From the NCBI RefSeq assembly GCF_015767265.1, contig NZ_JADPIB010000002.1, positions 183,688 to 247,687 on the forward strand: a DNA stretch of 64,000 nucleotides, given 5' to 3'. This stretch comes from Aureivirga marina. GTDB lineage: Bacteria > Bacteroidota > Bacteroidia > Flavobacteriales > Flavobacteriaceae. Made by a program: the position numbers and the translations under genes. This document shows positions 50,480 to 58,158 of this stretch, one piece after another. The notes beneath the pieces were generated by a model. That model made no database searches, had not been told where the DNA came from, and saw only the letters and a program-made list of their open reading frames with translations. Every line of letters begins with the position of its first letter. Position 1 is the first letter of the stretch.

Positions 50480-51487
50480 ATGTACAATTCGAAAATAACA
50501 GGATTAGGATACTATGTACCAGATAATATAATCACGAATGATGACTTATCAAAAATGATGGATACAAATGATGAGTGGATTCAAGAGAGGACTGGTATTA
50601 AAGAAAGAAGATGGATTAAAAAAGGAAGTGATGATACAACTGCAACGATGGGAGCTAAAGCTGCTAAAATTGCAATTGAAAGAGCAGGATTGACAAAAGA
50701 TGATATTGACTTTATTGTTTTTGCAACTTTAAGTCCAGATTATTATTTCCCAGGTGGAGGTGTTCAAATTCAAGATATTTTAGAAATGCCTACGATTGGA
50801 GCTTTAGATATCAGAAATCAATGTTCAGGATTTGTATATGGAATTTCTGTTGCAGATCAATTTATCAAAACTGGAATGTATAAGAATATTCTTGTTATTG
50901 GTTCTGAGTATCATTCAGGAGGTTTAGATTTAAGTACAAGAGGAAGAAATGTTGCTGTAATTTTTGGTGATGGAGCTGGAGCTGCAGTTTTATCTAGAAC
51001 AGAAGATAATTCGAAGGGTGTTCTTTCTACACATTTACATTCTGAAGGAAAATATGCTGAAAAATTAATGGTAGAAGGACCAAGTATTCGTCGTTGGGTT
51101 CCGCAATTATTAGAAGAAAATAATCCAGAAGATATTTCTTACTATCCATATATGGATGGACAATTTGTATTTAAAAATGCTGTTGTTCGTTTTTCTGAAG
51201 TAATTATGGAAGGTTTAATGACAAATAATTTAAAGCCTACAGACATTGATATGTTAATACCTCATCAGGCAAACTTGAGAATAGCACAATTTATTCAAAA
51301 GAAATTTGGATTGTCGGATGATCAAGTTTTTAACAATATCATGAAATATGGAAATACAACAGCTGCTTCTGTTGTAATTGCGTTGACAGAAGCTTGGGAA
51401 GAAGGAAAAATCAAAGATGGAGATTTAGTAGTTCTTGCTGCTTTTGGAAGTGGATTTACTTGGGCAAGTGCTGTTATTCGCTGGTAA
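50480..51487 (+). CDS. 3-oxoacyl-ACP synthase III family protein (FabH-like)
   Basis: The 335-residue thiolase-fold enzyme has the full catalytic triad of KAS III: Cys115 in DIRNQCSGF, His262 in LIPHQANLR and Asn292 in MKYGNTTAA. FabH starts fatty acid synthesis by condensing acetyl-CoA with malonyl-ACP. This gene is alone, not in a fab cluster, and is divergent from the beta-oxidation operon; it may be an accessory KAS III used for special starter units or quorum or pigment compounds, which cannot be told from sequence. It is followed by a terminator. Confidence 0.9.
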   Translation: MYNSKITGLGYYVPDNIITNDDLSKMMDTNDEWIQERTGIKERRWIKKGSDDTTATMGAKAAKIAIERAGLTKDDIDFIVFATLSPDYYFPGGGVQIQDILEMPTIGALDIRNQCSGFVYGISVADQFIKTGMYKNILVIGSEYHSGGLDLSTRGRNVAVIFGDGAGAAVLSRTEDNSKGVLSTHLHSEGKYAEKLMVEGPSIRRWVPQLLEENNPEDISYYPYMDGQFVFKNAVVRFSEVIMEGLMTNNLKPTDIDMLIPHQANLRIAQFIQKKFGLSDDQVFNNIMKYGNTTAASVVIALTEAWEEGKIKDGDLVVLAAFGSGFTWASAVIRW

Positions 51488-51512
51488 AAATTAATTTAAA
51501 TAATATAAAAGA

Positions 51513-51547
51513 AAAAAGGTTGTATTTAGTAAATACAACCTTTTTAT
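51513..51547 (+). terminator. Terminator of the KAS III gene
   Basis: AAAAAGGTTGTATTT (51513-51527) and AAATACAACCTTTTT (51531-51545) form a 15-bp stem with loop AGT. Confidence 0.88.
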
Positions 51548-51741
51548 CGATTAACCAAAATGCTTACTTAGCATAAAAAAACAAATAATTCAAATAAGTT
51601 ATAATCTTTATTTATATTTCCATATAATTCAAGTTTAATAGTTCTTTTTCTTTTTATAATTCTAATTTTTGTTGTTAAATTATTTATGATAACTTATGAA
51701 TTGCTGTTTTAGTATAGTCTTTAATAAATATTTAACATTTA

Positions 51742-54135
51742 TTAGAACATACCTCCACTTCCTCTCTTTTCATTGTTATCTCTATACTTTCTTTGTCTAG
51801 CTTTATTCTTTCCTCCTCCAAATCTGTATGAGAATCCGATATAAGCAGTATGACTTGGCCATCTGAATTCTCCTTCTTGTGGATATGGACTTAATTTTCC
51901 TGGTTCAAAAGCAAATCTCATTGTATTAAATACATCGTTAAAGTTTGCACTAATTGTTCCTTTTCCATCTAATACAGTATATCTAGCTCCTGTATTTACT
52001 CCCCACATTGGCTTTGTATTAAATTGTAAACTTTTGTTTGCTCCTCTATAGAATCCTGTTAATTGGAATCTTAATTTCTTTGTTGCTTTAAATGAGTTGC
52101 TAATTCTAGTATCAAATGCTAAATTGTCTACTTCTGCATTTTGTAATGCAACTACACCTTTTTCTGTATTTTGATAGAAGTTTAAACTTCCGTTTAATGT
52201 CCACCATTTTGCTAATCTGTAATATCCTGAAACTTCTAATCCGTAAGCATTATTATCTCCAATATTATTATAAGATAAGATTAACTTCGTTGGATCTACA
52301 ACATCTTTTACAACTGTTCTTGAAATATTATCTTTAATTAATCTATAGAATGCTCCAACTGTAATAGATCCTTTTCCTAATCTTCTTGTATAATTTAATT
52401 CTACCGAGTTTGTAAATTGTGGATCTAATTCTGGATTACCAACAGAGATAATTACTGGCGTTGAAAATTCTCTAATCGGATTTACTTGTCCTAAAGATGG
52501 TCTATCAACTCTATAACTATAGCTTAATTGGAATTGATTTTTTTCTGATGGATTAAAAGTTAAAAACGCTGAAGGATATACTGTAAAATAATCATCTTCA
52601 TAAATTCTCTCATCATTTAAATCTGCTTCCACATCATATTTCTCAAAACGTGCTCCAACTTGCGCCATTAATTTTTGACTAAAAGCTAAGTTATAATTGA
52701 AATAAGCAGAATTGATATATCTGTTATATTTGAAGAATTTATTTGGTAAAATTTCTCCTGTTTCGCTTAACTGTGTTGTGATATTATTATCATCTGATTT
52801 TTGTGTTCTAGATTCAGCTCCTAATTCTAATTTTGAACTTTCAGAAATTGGTAAAGTATAATCTACGTTGAAAATAAAATTTTCTCCTTTTTTGTCAATA
52901 TCATTGATAAAGTTTAATGTTCCATCTGTTGGGAAATTAATCTCATCATAAATCGCATATTCTGTATTATCTGATTTACTATAATTTGCTTCAATATCTA
53001 AATTATGTCCTTTATCATTAAAATCAACTGTATAGTTTAAGTTGTAAATCTGAGAATAATTATCAGAATCGATATCACTATATTGGAATGTATTTAATGC
53101 CGGATTTAATAAGAAATCTAATGAAGTTGTTCCTGGTGTTTTAGAATCAATAAAATTTTGAGTTGTATAAAAAGATAATGTATTCTTTTCGTTGATATAA
53201 AAATCAAAACCAGTCTTTACTAAATGTGATACATTTTCATTATCAAAAGTAAATGTTTGGTAAATAGGATTCTCTCCTGATCTATTCACATATCCTCCAT
53301 TTTCAGATTTTCCAGCATTCGCTCCATAGTTTAAGAAAAAGTTTACTTTATTCACTTTATAATTTAAATCTAAAGATCCGTTAAAACGATTTCCTTTTCC
53401 ATATGTATATCCTGCATTCACATTACCATTGAATCCCATCATTGAATTCTTATGTAAAATAATGTTAATCATTCCACTCATTCCTTCAGGATTGTATTTT
53501 GCAGAAGGATTTGTAATCAATTCAATACTTTTAATTGAAGTTGAAGGAATTTGTTGTAAAAGTTGCTCAACACTTAAAGTTGTTGGTTTTCCATCTAATA
53601 AAACACGTACATTGTCATTTCCTCTTAAACTTAATGAACCTGTTTGTTGGTCTACAGTTACAGAAGGAATGTTATTTAAAACATCTGAAGCTGTTGCTCC
53701 TACTGATGTTAAATCTTTTCCTACATTAATTACTTTTCTATCTACTTTTTGAATCGTTTCAGAAGTTTCTGCAACAACCACAACCTCATCCAACTGCGCT
53801 GTATCTTCTTCCAAAGAAATCGTTCCAAAATTATGTTTACTCTTATTTAGTGTAATATTGTGCGTTTGTGTTTTATATCCAATAAATTGAAATTCTACCA
53901 CAATATCTCCATAAACAATATTTTTTACTGTAAATTCTCCATTGTCATCTGTAATGTCTCCAGTTAAAATATTTCCATCTTTCGACTTAACAATAATATT
54001 TACATATGGTAAAATCTCAGAACTTACTTTATCTACAATTTTTCCAGTAATAGCTCCTTTTTTGGGTGGTTCTCCATTTGCAAATGTGGCAACGCTTAAA
54101 AATAAGCAGCTAAAAAATAATATAAAATTTTTCAT
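51742..54135 (-). CDS. Outer-membrane beta-barrel receptor (TonB-dependent receptor type)
   Basis: The 797-residue protein has a Sec signal (MKNFILFFSCLFLSVATFANG), a carboxypeptidase-regulatory-like domain (GAITGKIVDKVSSEILPYVNIIVKS, to about 110), a plug domain (VVVVAETSETIQKVDRKVINVGKDLTSVGATASDVLNNIPSVTVDQQTGSLSLRGNDNVRVLLDGKP, to about 235), and the outer-membrane barrel of the OMP_b-brl_3 type to the C-terminus. The end is rich in Arg and Lys (KNKARQRKYRDNNEKRGSGG). No partner SusD gene is present. Its ligand is unknown; such receptors take up iron chelates, peptides or glycans. Confidence 0.9.
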   Translation of the reverse strand: MKNFILFFSCLFLSVATFANGEPPKKGAITGKIVDKVSSEILPYVNIIVKSKDGNILTGDITDDNGEFTVKNIVYGDIVVEFQFIGYKTQTHNITLNKSKHNFGTISLEEDTAQLDEVVVVAETSETIQKVDRKVINVGKDLTSVGATASDVLNNIPSVTVDQQTGSLSLRGNDNVRVLLDGKPTTLSVEQLLQQIPSTSIKSIELITNPSAKYNPEGMSGMINIILHKNSMMGFNGNVNAGYTYGKGNRFNGSLDLNYKVNKVNFFLNYGANAGKSENGGYVNRSGENPIYQTFTFDNENVSHLVKTGFDFYINEKNTLSFYTTQNFIDSKTPGTTSLDFLLNPALNTFQYSDIDSDNYSQIYNLNYTVDFNDKGHNLDIEANYSKSDNTEYAIYDEINFPTDGTLNFINDIDKKGENFIFNVDYTLPISESSKLELGAESRTQKSDDNNITTQLSETGEILPNKFFKYNRYINSAYFNYNLAFSQKLMAQVGARFEKYDVEADLNDERIYEDDYFTVYPSAFLTFNPSEKNQFQLSYSYRVDRPSLGQVNPIREFSTPVIISVGNPELDPQFTNSVELNYTRRLGKGSITVGAFYRLIKDNISRTVVKDVVDPTKLILSYNNIGDNNAYGLEVSGYYRLAKWWTLNGSLNFYQNTEKGVVALQNAEVDNLAFDTRISNSFKATKKLRFQLTGFYRGANKSLQFNTKPMWGVNTGARYTVLDGKGTISANFNDVFNTMRFAFEPGKLSPYPQEGEFRWPSHTAYIGFSYRFGGGKNKARQRKYRDNNEKRGSGGMF

Positions 54136-54354
54136 TTTCTTTTTGGTTTGATTCGTTTTATTATTAATTCAATATAGTTTATTACATATTACCTTGTTAT
54201 ACATAATAATCATTCTAAATAACGCTTCTTAATTATCTATAAACATTAAAAAAAGTGTTGAAAGATTTTAAAGAAGTGTACGACTAAAAGACGCAGAGAA
54301 TATTTTATTGTTACTTTTTTTTTTTACTTTAACAATTCTTTAACAAGAGATTTT
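54136..54354. other. 219-base intergenic region with an 11-T run
   Basis: The region lies between the divergent receptor and CoA-binding genes. It contains a run of 11 T's at 54315-54325, 29 bases before the CoA-binding gene start. I found no clear TAnnTTTG promoter here; TTG at 54308-54310 and TACTTTAA at 54325-54332 are weak candidates. Confidence 0.5.
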
Positions 54355-54720
54355 ATGAAACAAAATGTATTAATTCTCGGAGCTTCCTCAAATCCAATGA
54401 GATACTCATATAAAGCGATTGAAATGCTTGGTGAAAAAAATTATAAAATTTTTGCAATTGGAGGAAAAGAAGTCAGTGTAAATGACACAAATATTTATAC
54501 TGAAATTCAAAATGATTGGAAAGATATTGATACAATTACGATGTATTTAAATCCAAATCATCAAAAAATGTATTATGATCAAATTTTAAAAATAAATCCT
54601 AGAAGAGTCATTTTTAATCCAGGTTCTGAAAATCCTGAATTGATGAAATTACTCAAGGAAAACGACATACAAGTGGAACAAGCTTGTACTTTGGTATTAT
54701 TAAGAACCAATATGTTTTAA
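54355..54720 (+). CDS. CoA-binding domain protein (YccU-like)
   Basis: The 121-residue protein is a single Rossmann CoA-binding domain of the type in YccU and succinyl-CoA synthetase: VLILGASSNPMRYSYKAIEMLGEKNYKIFAIG (loop near residues 8-18), IYTEIQNDWKDIDTITMYLNP, RRVIFNPGSENPELMKLLKENDIQVEQACTLVLLRTNMF. The biological role of stand-alone members is poorly known. The mRNA end forms a hairpin that overlaps the stop of the convergent HxlR gene. Confidence 0.86.
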   Translation: MKQNVLILGASSNPMRYSYKAIEMLGEKNYKIFAIGGKEVSVNDTNIYTEIQNDWKDIDTITMYLNPNHQKMYYDQILKINPRRVIFNPGSENPELMKLLKENDIQVEQACTLVLLRTNMF

Positions 54721-54724
54721 CAAA

Positions 54725-54760
54725 AAAAGTCAGGAATTAATTTTCTTGACTTTTCTTTTT
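54725..54760. terminator. Terminator overlapping the HxlR stop codon
   Basis: AAAAGTCAGGAA (54725-54736) pairs with TTCTTGACTTTT (54743-54754), with one G-T wobble, and T's follow. It ends the CoA-binding gene and overlaps the stop of the leftward HxlR gene (54737-54739). Confidence 0.68.
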
Positions 54761-55093
54761 TTCTTCCATCTTCTCTCCCATTTCTTCTCCCCATTCTACA
54801 ATTAAATCCAAAATTGGAATCAGCGTTTTTCCAAAATCTGACAATGAATATTCTACTTTTAAAGGTGGTTTTGTATTGTAAACTTTTTTTAAAATTAATC
54901 CATCTTCTTCTAGTTGTTTTAACTGTAAACTTAAAGTACGCTCTGTAATGGTTGGCATTAATCGTTTTAATTCACTATACCTTTTTACAGAATCTTTTAT
55001 ATAAACTAAAATTACTGTTTTCCACTTTCCTCCGATATAATCCATTGTTAATGAAGTACAACAGGGATAAATTTTTTCTCCTCTTTTATACAT
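54737..55093 (-). CDS. HxlR family transcriptional regulator
   Basis: The 118-residue protein is a single HxlR-type winged helix: YPCCTSLTMDYIGGKWKTVILVYIKDSVKRYSELKRLMPTITERTLSLQLKQLEEDGLILKKVYNTKPPLKVEYSLSDFGKTLIPIL in pieces, with the family W-K-x-V-I and R-x-L-x2-Q-L-x2-L motifs. Cys13 and Cys14 near the N-terminus (YPCC) could sense quinones or electrophiles, as in HypR/YodB-type regulators, but this is inference. The start is set at 55093 because the frame upstream to 55153 crosses the promoter. It is divergent from the nitroreductase gene. Confidence 0.88.
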   Translation of the reverse strand: MYKRGEKIYPCCTSLTMDYIGGKWKTVILVYIKDSVKRYSELKRLMPTITERTLSLQLKQLEEDGLILKKVYNTKPPLKVEYSLSDFGKTLIPILDLIVEWGEEMGEKMEEKKKSQEN

Positions 55094-55119
55094 TTTTAAA
55101 CTATCCTTTTTGACCGTTA

Positions 55120-55153
55120 TTGCAAAAGTATCAAACGCTTGGTAATTTTGCAA
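55120..55153. promoter_or_regulatory. Interlocked divergent promoters of HxlR and nitroreductase
   Basis: Rightward: TTG 55120-55122, 20-base spacer, TAATTTTG 55143-55150. Leftward: TTG 55153-55151, 20-base spacer, TACTTTTG 55130-55123. Both share the same DNA in mirror image, so that each -33 TTG touches the other's -7. The outer inverted repeat TTGCAAAA/TTTTGCAA results from this arrangement. HxlR would be expected to bind here. Confidence 0.68.
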
Positions 55154-55191
55154 CTATAAAAATTATAGTATAAAACTAAAAAAATAAAATC

Positions 55192-55790
55192 ATGAAATTT
55201 TAAATAATATTCAAAATAGATATACCACAAAAAAATATGATAACACAAAAGCTGTTGCAGAAGAAGACATTAAAAAATTAAAACATATCTTACATTTAAG
55301 TCCTTCTTCAATTAATAGTCAACCTTGGAATTTCATTTTTGTTTCCGATCAAGAAACTAAAAATAAATTGGCAGATGCTTCTTTTTTTAATGCTGAAAGA
55401 ATCAAAGATGCAAGTCATTTAATTGTTTTTAATACAGTAAATAATAAACCTTTCTTTGAAAATCAAATTAATGAAAATTTACCTGAAGGAGCAGTTGGTT
55501 ATTATAATACTTTTTTAAAAGAAAAACCTGAAACAGAAATTGTAAATTGGCTTTCTCATCAAGTTTATATTGCGCTTGGTGTTTTTTTAAGTGCTTGTGC
55601 AAATATGAATATCGATTCTACACCAATGGAAGGAATTGAACCAAAAAAATATGCAGAAATTTTAAAATTAGACAATCATACGCCACTTTTTGCTGTTGCA
55701 ATCGGTTATCGTGATGAAAATGATTCGAATCAACCAACAATTACTGCGAAACAAAGATTGTGTTTTGAAGATGTAATTAAATCTATTTAA
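55192..55790 (+). pseudogene. Nitroreductase family gene with a one-base deletion near its start
   Basis: The C-terminal frame from 55368 has 140 residues and matches the NAD(P)H nitroreductase family (YYNTFLKEKPETEIVNWLSHQVYIALGVFLSACANMNIDSTPMEGIEPKKYAEIL, in pieces). The same frame runs back to a stop at 55185-55187, encoding NNIQNRYTTKKYDNTKAVAEEDIKKLKH and SPSSINSQPWNFIFVSD, the N-terminal FMN contact of the family. The only suitable ATG (55192, MKF) is one base out of frame: a run of four T's at 55198-55201 should be five. It is thus frameshifted after codon 3, or the base is a sequencing error. Either the gene is dead or it starts at TTG 55368 and lacks 60 residues. Confidence 0.78.
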
Positions 55791-55841
55791 TGCTTAAATC
55801 TCTTCTTTTTTAAGGAGAGATTAATGTGCTTAAAATTTATT

Positions 55842-55849
55842 TATATTTG
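55842..55849 (+). promoter_or_regulatory. Promoter -7 element of the EcsC gene
   Basis: TATATTTG, 18 bases before the ATG at 55868. An upstream in-frame GTG (55826) lies before the element, so the later ATG is preferred. Confidence 0.55.
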
Positions 55850-55867
55850 GATTTTAACACAAAGAAA

Positions 55868-56662
55868 ATGATTGAAATAGAAAAAGAAATTACAAATGAT
55901 GATTTAATCGAATTAAAAAAAGCGAAAAAACTTCTTGAAAACCCAGGACTTGCTGCAAAAATTACAAATTATATAGGAAAACCCATTGAAAGCGGATTAG
56001 ACAGTTTACCTGAAAAATGGAAAGCAAAATTAAGCGATGTTACAGTGGAATCATTAATGAAAGCTGCAAATGGCGCAATTTTCACTATGAAAGATATTCC
56101 AGGAACAAAATCTTCCAATTTAAAACACAAATTTGCAGTTGCTTTAAGTGGTGGAGTTGGAGGTTTTTTCGGTTTACCAGCTTTGGCTTTGGAGCTTCCA
56201 GTTTCTACAACTATTATGTTACGTTCTATCGCTGATATTTCTCGTGAACAAGGAGAATCAATTAGTGAAATTGAAACAAAATTTGCTTGTCTTGAAGTTT
56301 TTGCTTTTGGTGGAAATAATATGACAGATGATAATATGCAATCTGGTTATTTTACAGTTCGTGCTTCTTTGGCGAAATCTGTTACGGAAGCAAGTAAATA
56401 TATCATTGAAAAAGGATTAACTGAAAAAGGAGCTCCTGTTATTTTAAAAGTTTTTACTAAAATTGCGGAAAGATTTTCAATTCAAATTACAGAAAAATTA
56501 GCAGGTCAAGCTATTCCTTTAATTGGAGCAGCAGGAGGTGCAGCTATTAATACCATGTTTTTAAATCATTTTCAAGACATGGCGATTGGACATTTTACTG
56601 TTCGAAAATTGGAACGAAAATATGGTTCTGAATTAATTAAAGAAATTTATTATAAGGTTTAA
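55868..56662 (+). CDS. EcsC family protein
   Basis: The 264-residue protein resembles EcsC-type proteins: LKKAKKLLENPGLAAKITNYIGKPIESGLDSLPEKW at the N-terminus, then ALSGGVGGFFGLPALALELPVSTTIMLRSIADISREQGESI (hydrophobic, about residues 95-135), and ALAGQAIPLIGAAGGAAINTMFLNHFQDMAIGHF-like end (near 215-245). Two to three hydrophobic stretches may touch the membrane, but no signal peptide is seen. EcsC is the poorly understood partner of the Ecs ABC exporter in Bacillus; here it stands alone. A bidirectional terminator separates it from ndh. Confidence 0.82.
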   Translation: MIEIEKEITNDDLIELKKAKKLLENPGLAAKITNYIGKPIESGLDSLPEKWKAKLSDVTVESLMKAANGAIFTMKDIPGTKSSNLKHKFAVALSGGVGGFFGLPALALELPVSTTIMLRSIADISREQGESISEIETKFACLEVFAFGGNNMTDDNMQSGYFTVRASLAKSVTEASKYIIEKGLTEKGAPVILKVFTKIAERFSIQITEKLAGQAIPLIGAAGGAAINTMFLNHFQDMAIGHFTVRKLERKYGSELIKEIYYKV

Positions 56663-56664
56663 AA

Positions 56665-56690
56665 AAACAGCACTCGAAAAAGTGCTGTTT
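56665..56690. terminator. Bidirectional terminator between EcsC and NDH-2 genes
   Basis: AAACAGCACT (56665-56674) and AGTGCTGTTT (56681-56690) with loop CGAAAA lie between convergent genes; A's and T's flank the stem. Confidence 0.82.
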
Positions 56691-56716
56691 ATAAAAATAT
56701 TTTTATTTCCTTAATT

Positions 56717-58024
56717 TTAAACAAATTTCTCTGCTTCTAATTCCTTTTTATTTTTTCTTTTAAAAGAGCGAACAATTAAACGTGTTCCTTTATCAGATCT
56801 TACATAATTATATACCCAATTAAAAAACACAACTGTTCTATTTCTAAATCCAACCAAAGACATTAAATGAACAAACATCCAAATGAACCACGCGAAAATT
56901 CCTTGAAATTTCATTCTTTTTAAATCTACAACTGCTTTGTTTCTTCCAATCGTTGCCATCGAACCTTTGTCGTGGTATTTAAAAGCAATCAACTCTTTTC
57001 CTTCCATAGAAGCAATTAAATTTTTTGCTAATAATTTTCCTTGTTGAATCGCAGGTTGCGCCATCATCGGATGCCCTCTTGGTAAATCATCTGTTTGCAT
57101 ACAAGCAACGTCTCCAATTGCAAAAATATCTTTCTCTCCAACTACCCGATTATATACATCTACCTTAACCCGATTTGCTCTTTCAATTACACATCCTTCA
57201 GCCAAACCATTCACTGCTGCTCCCATCACTCCTGCTGCCCAAATCAGTGTTGCTGTTTTAAATTTCACATCTGTATTTGTACTAACCGTCACACCATCAT
57301 AATCCGATACAAATGTTTTAAAATAAATATTCACACCTAGTTCTTCTAAAAATTTTTGTGCTTTTGCAGAAGAAACTTCACTCATCGCTTCCAAAACTTT
57401 TCCAGCTCCTTCTACTAGATTAATTTCCATTTCTGAAAAATCTAAATCTGGATAATCTTTTGGTAAAATATTATTTTTCATTTCCGCTAAAGCTCCTGCA
57501 AGTTCCACTCCTGTTGGTCCTGCTCCCACGACAACGAAATTCATCAATTCTTCCCGCCTCTGTTTATTTTTAGATAAAACTGCTTCTTCAAAATTTTCTA
57601 AAACTAAACTTCTCAAATCTAAAGATTGTGTCAAATCTTTCATTGCCATACTAAATTTGGCAACATTTTTATTTCCAAAGAAATTTGTTTGAGATCCAGT
57701 GGCAATCACTAAATAATCATAAGATAATTTCCCAATAGAAGTTTCTAATTCTTTTTTTCCAGAATTAATAGATTTTACATCTGCTAATCTGAAATAAAAA
57801 TCTTTAAATCCTTTGATAATTTTCCGTATTGGAAAAGCGATGGAATCAGGTTCTAAACTTGCTGTGGAAACTTGGTAAAGAAGTGGTTGGAAAGTGTGGT
57901 AATTGTTTTTGTCTAAAAGAACTACTTGGACGTTCTTATTTTTTAAGCCTTTGGCAATTGCAATTCCTGCAAACCCAGCTCCAATAATGACAACTCTTGG
58001 TAAATCGGATTCTGGTATATTCAT
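56717..58024 (-). CDS. ndh: Type II NADH:quinone oxidoreductase (NDH-2)
   Basis: The 435-residue protein is a single-subunit NADH dehydrogenase with two Rossmann sites: VVIIGAGFAGIAIAKGLKNKNVQVVLLDKNNYHTFQPLLYQVST (FAD, near residues 10-53) and FVVVGAGPTGVELAGALAEM (NADH, near 165-184), and IFAIGDVACMQTDDLPRGHPMMAQPAIQQGKLLAKNL. The last third has a membrane-surface hydrophobic helix (GIFAWFIWMFVHLMSLVGFRNR). It passes electrons to quinone without proton pumping. The start is set at 58024 (MNIPESDL); a longer frame begins at 58054. An inverted repeat ATAAGCT/AGCTTAT (58030-58051) sits just upstream. Confidence 0.92.
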   Translation of the reverse strand: MNIPESDLPRVVIIGAGFAGIAIAKGLKNKNVQVVLLDKNNYHTFQPLLYQVSTASLEPDSIAFPIRKIIKGFKDFYFRLADVKSINSGKKELETSIGKLSYDYLVIATGSQTNFFGNKNVAKFSMAMKDLTQSLDLRSLVLENFEEAVLSKNKQRREELMNFVVVGAGPTGVELAGALAEMKNNILPKDYPDLDFSEMEINLVEGAGKVLEAMSEVSSAKAQKFLEELGVNIYFKTFVSDYDGVTVSTNTDVKFKTATLIWAAGVMGAAVNGLAEGCVIERANRVKVDVYNRVVGEKDIFAIGDVACMQTDDLPRGHPMMAQPAIQQGKLLAKNLIASMEGKELIAFKYHDKGSMATIGRNKAVVDLKRMKFQGIFAWFIWMFVHLMSLVGFRNRTVVFFNWVYNYVRSDKGTRLIVRSFKRKNKKELEAEKFV

Positions 58025-58101
58025 AATTAATAAGCTAATTTTTGAGCTTATCAATTTACAAAATTTACCAGATTTTTTTGTTATAATTTTACTAAAATCA
58101 T

Positions 58102-58129
58102 AAAAAAAGCCCTCAAAAATTGAGGGCTT
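58102..58129 (-). terminator. dnaK terminator
   Basis: AAGCCCTCAA (58107-58116) and TTGAGGGCTT (58120-58129) form a GC-rich 10-bp stem; the A run at 58102-58108 gives a U tail leftward. Confidence 0.87.
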
Positions 58130-58158
58130 GAAAATTATATTGATAATTAAAACAAAAC

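Noticed and set aside
55791..55825. Terminator AATCTCT/AGAGATT after the nitroreductase gene
   Set aside because: Only a seven-base stem with a poor loop and no T tail; too weak to call.
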